The position numbers and the translations under genes are program-made. DNA of 7,107 bases from Piscirickettsiaceae bacterium (GTDB lineage: Bacteria > Pseudomonadota > Gammaproteobacteria > Nitrosococcales > Methylophagaceae): contig JABGUA010000084.1 of assembly GCA_018646825.1 (NCBI GenBank), positions 1-7,107 of the forward strand, read 5' to 3'. Every line of letters starts with the position of its first letter. The first letter of the stretch is position 1. Positions 6,269 through 7,107 of the stretch are shown here, in pieces. Below the pieces are notes generated by a model that did no database searches, was not told the DNA's origin, and was given only the letters and a program-made list of their open reading frames with translations.

Positions 6269-7033
6269 TTATTCATCATGATCTCTAAACATCACTAATG
6301 GACCTGTTGCTTGTTGTGTTGGCATTACTTCCATTGTTGTGACATTCATATGTTCTGGTGTACTGACCAACCAGAAGACGGTGTCAGCAATATCTTGCGC
6401 AGATAATGCTGTGGTATTTTGATAGACGGCATTTGCCAAGCTCTGATCTTGTTTAAACCGTACCATCGAAAATTCTGTTTCAGCCGCACCGGGCTCAATA
6501 TTACTCACACGTATATTACTACCTAATAAGTCGGCTCTTAAAGCTAAAGAGAATTGTTTAACAAATGCTTTACTAGCACAGTAAACATTTCCGCCAGGAT
6601 AAGGCCAACTTCCCGCTACTGACCCTAAATTGATAATGTAGCCTTTGCTACGCTTGCGCATTGCTGGCAATACTTTTCTGGTGCAATACATTAAGCCCTT
6701 GATGTTGGTATCGACCATTTTTTCCCAATCATCTATGTCTGTTTTGTCTGCTGGCATCATGCCTAACGCTAGGCCAGCGTTATTAACAAGTACATCTATT
6801 TCGTCGAAACCTATTGGTAAATTATCAATGGCTTCCGCAATGGCTGTTTTGTCTCTGATATCAAAACAACAGGTATGTACAGCGGCTTTGCCAAGTTCAT
6901 GTTGTAAGTCATTTAACCGTTCTTGGCGTCGGCCCGTTAAAATTAATTTCCACCCATGTTGTGCAAACAATCTTGCCATCGCTTCGCCAAAGCCTGACGT
7001 TGCGCCCGTGATCATGATTGTTTGTTGTGTCAT
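6269..7033 (-). CDS. ydfG: YdfG-like NADP-dependent short-chain dehydrogenase
   Basis: A 254-residue classical short-chain dehydrogenase/reductase, resembling E. coli YdfG (NADP-dependent 3-hydroxy acid dehydrogenase acting on L-allo-threonine, serine and the malonic semialdehyde of the alternative pyrimidine route). It shows the cofactor-binding TGATSGFG (9-16), TGRRQERL with paired arginines at 35-36 that fit NADP preference, NNAGLALG (84-91), catalytic Ser138 in the segment INLGSVAGSWPYPGGN, and Tyr151 and Lys155 in YCASK. IEPGAAETEFSMVRFK (179-194) also matches YdfG. The gene is expected to be cytoplasmic. Its ATG shares one base with the stop of the upstream gene (TAATG), so translation is likely coupled. 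The substrate in this organism is inferred only from similarity. Confidence 0.93.
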   Translation of the reverse strand: MTQQTIMITGATSGFGEAMARLFAQHGWKLILTGRRQERLNDLQHELGKAAVHTCCFDIRDKTAIAEAIDNLPIGFDEIDVLVNNAGLALGMMPADKTDIDDWEKMVDTNIKGLMYCTRKVLPAMRKRSKGYIINLGSVAGSWPYPGGNVYCASKAFVKQFSLALRADLLGSNIRVSNIEPGAAETEFSMVRFKQDQSLANAVYQNTTALSAQDIADTVFWLVSTPEHMNVTTMEVMPTQQATGPLVMFRDHDE

Positions 7034-7107
7034 TACTCTTTAGGCCTTTTAGCAATAATTTCTATGGCAGCAATTCGATAAGCTTCTGCTAAAGTTGGGA
7101 AATTAAA
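7033..7107 (-). CDS. sthA: Probable soluble pyridine nucleotide transhydrogenase SthA, C-terminal end only
   Basis: Only the last 24 codons and the stop lie in the window; the rest is beyond the right edge. The peptide FNFPTLAEAYRIAAIEII closely resembles the C-terminus of SthA (E. coli: FNYPTMAEAYRVAALNGL), in the dimerisation domain of the flavoprotein disulfide reductase family. SthA moves reducing equivalents between NADPH and NAD in the cytoplasm. A related enzyme of that family cannot be excluded from so short a piece. The stop overlaps the ydfG start by one base. Confidence 0.65.
   Translation of the reverse strand, partial: FNFPTLAEAYRIAAIEIIAKRPKE

Noticed and set aside
6645..7043. 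132-codon open frame on the + strand opposite ydfG
   Set aside because: It is antisense to a clearly recognised dehydrogenase with intact motifs, and its product resembles nothing I know.

Overview
The window looks like part of a gammaproteobacterial chromosome. The clearest evidence is a gammaproteobacterial-type DapC, a DapD very close to the enterobacterial enzyme, and a yffB-like gene placed directly before dapE. Base composition is moderate to slightly AT-rich. A marine methylotroph such as Methylophaga would fit, but the genus cannot be fixed from the sequence alone.

Bases 1-3341 carry the succinylase branch of lysine and diaminopimelate synthesis on the + strand: the 3' part of dapC, then dapD, a small Spx/ArsC-like gene (yffB) and dapE. 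The genes are close or nearly touching, apart from a 157-base gap between dapD and yffB. Together DapD, DapC and DapE turn tetrahydrodipicolinate into LL-diaminopimelate, needed for peptidoglycan and lysine.

Bases 3353-5961 hold what looks like a zinc-acquisition pair. The first gene encodes a 97-residue membrane-anchored or secreted His-rich protein starting 11 bases after dapE. The second encodes a TonB-dependent outer-membrane receptor of the ZnuD type. The 176 bases between them contain a plausible promoter and a leader that can fold into two good hairpins, perhaps closed by a third helix ending just before the ribosome binding site. This possible structured regulatory leader is the least explained part of the window. 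An intrinsic terminator follows the receptor gene.

Bases 6086-7107 are on the - strand and read toward the receptor gene. They hold the last 24 codons of a probable soluble pyridine nucleotide transhydrogenase (sthA), a YdfG-like short-chain dehydrogenase overlapping it by one base, and a very acidic 56-residue protein with a good ribosome binding site. The first two both point to NADP(H) metabolism; the third is unrecognised.
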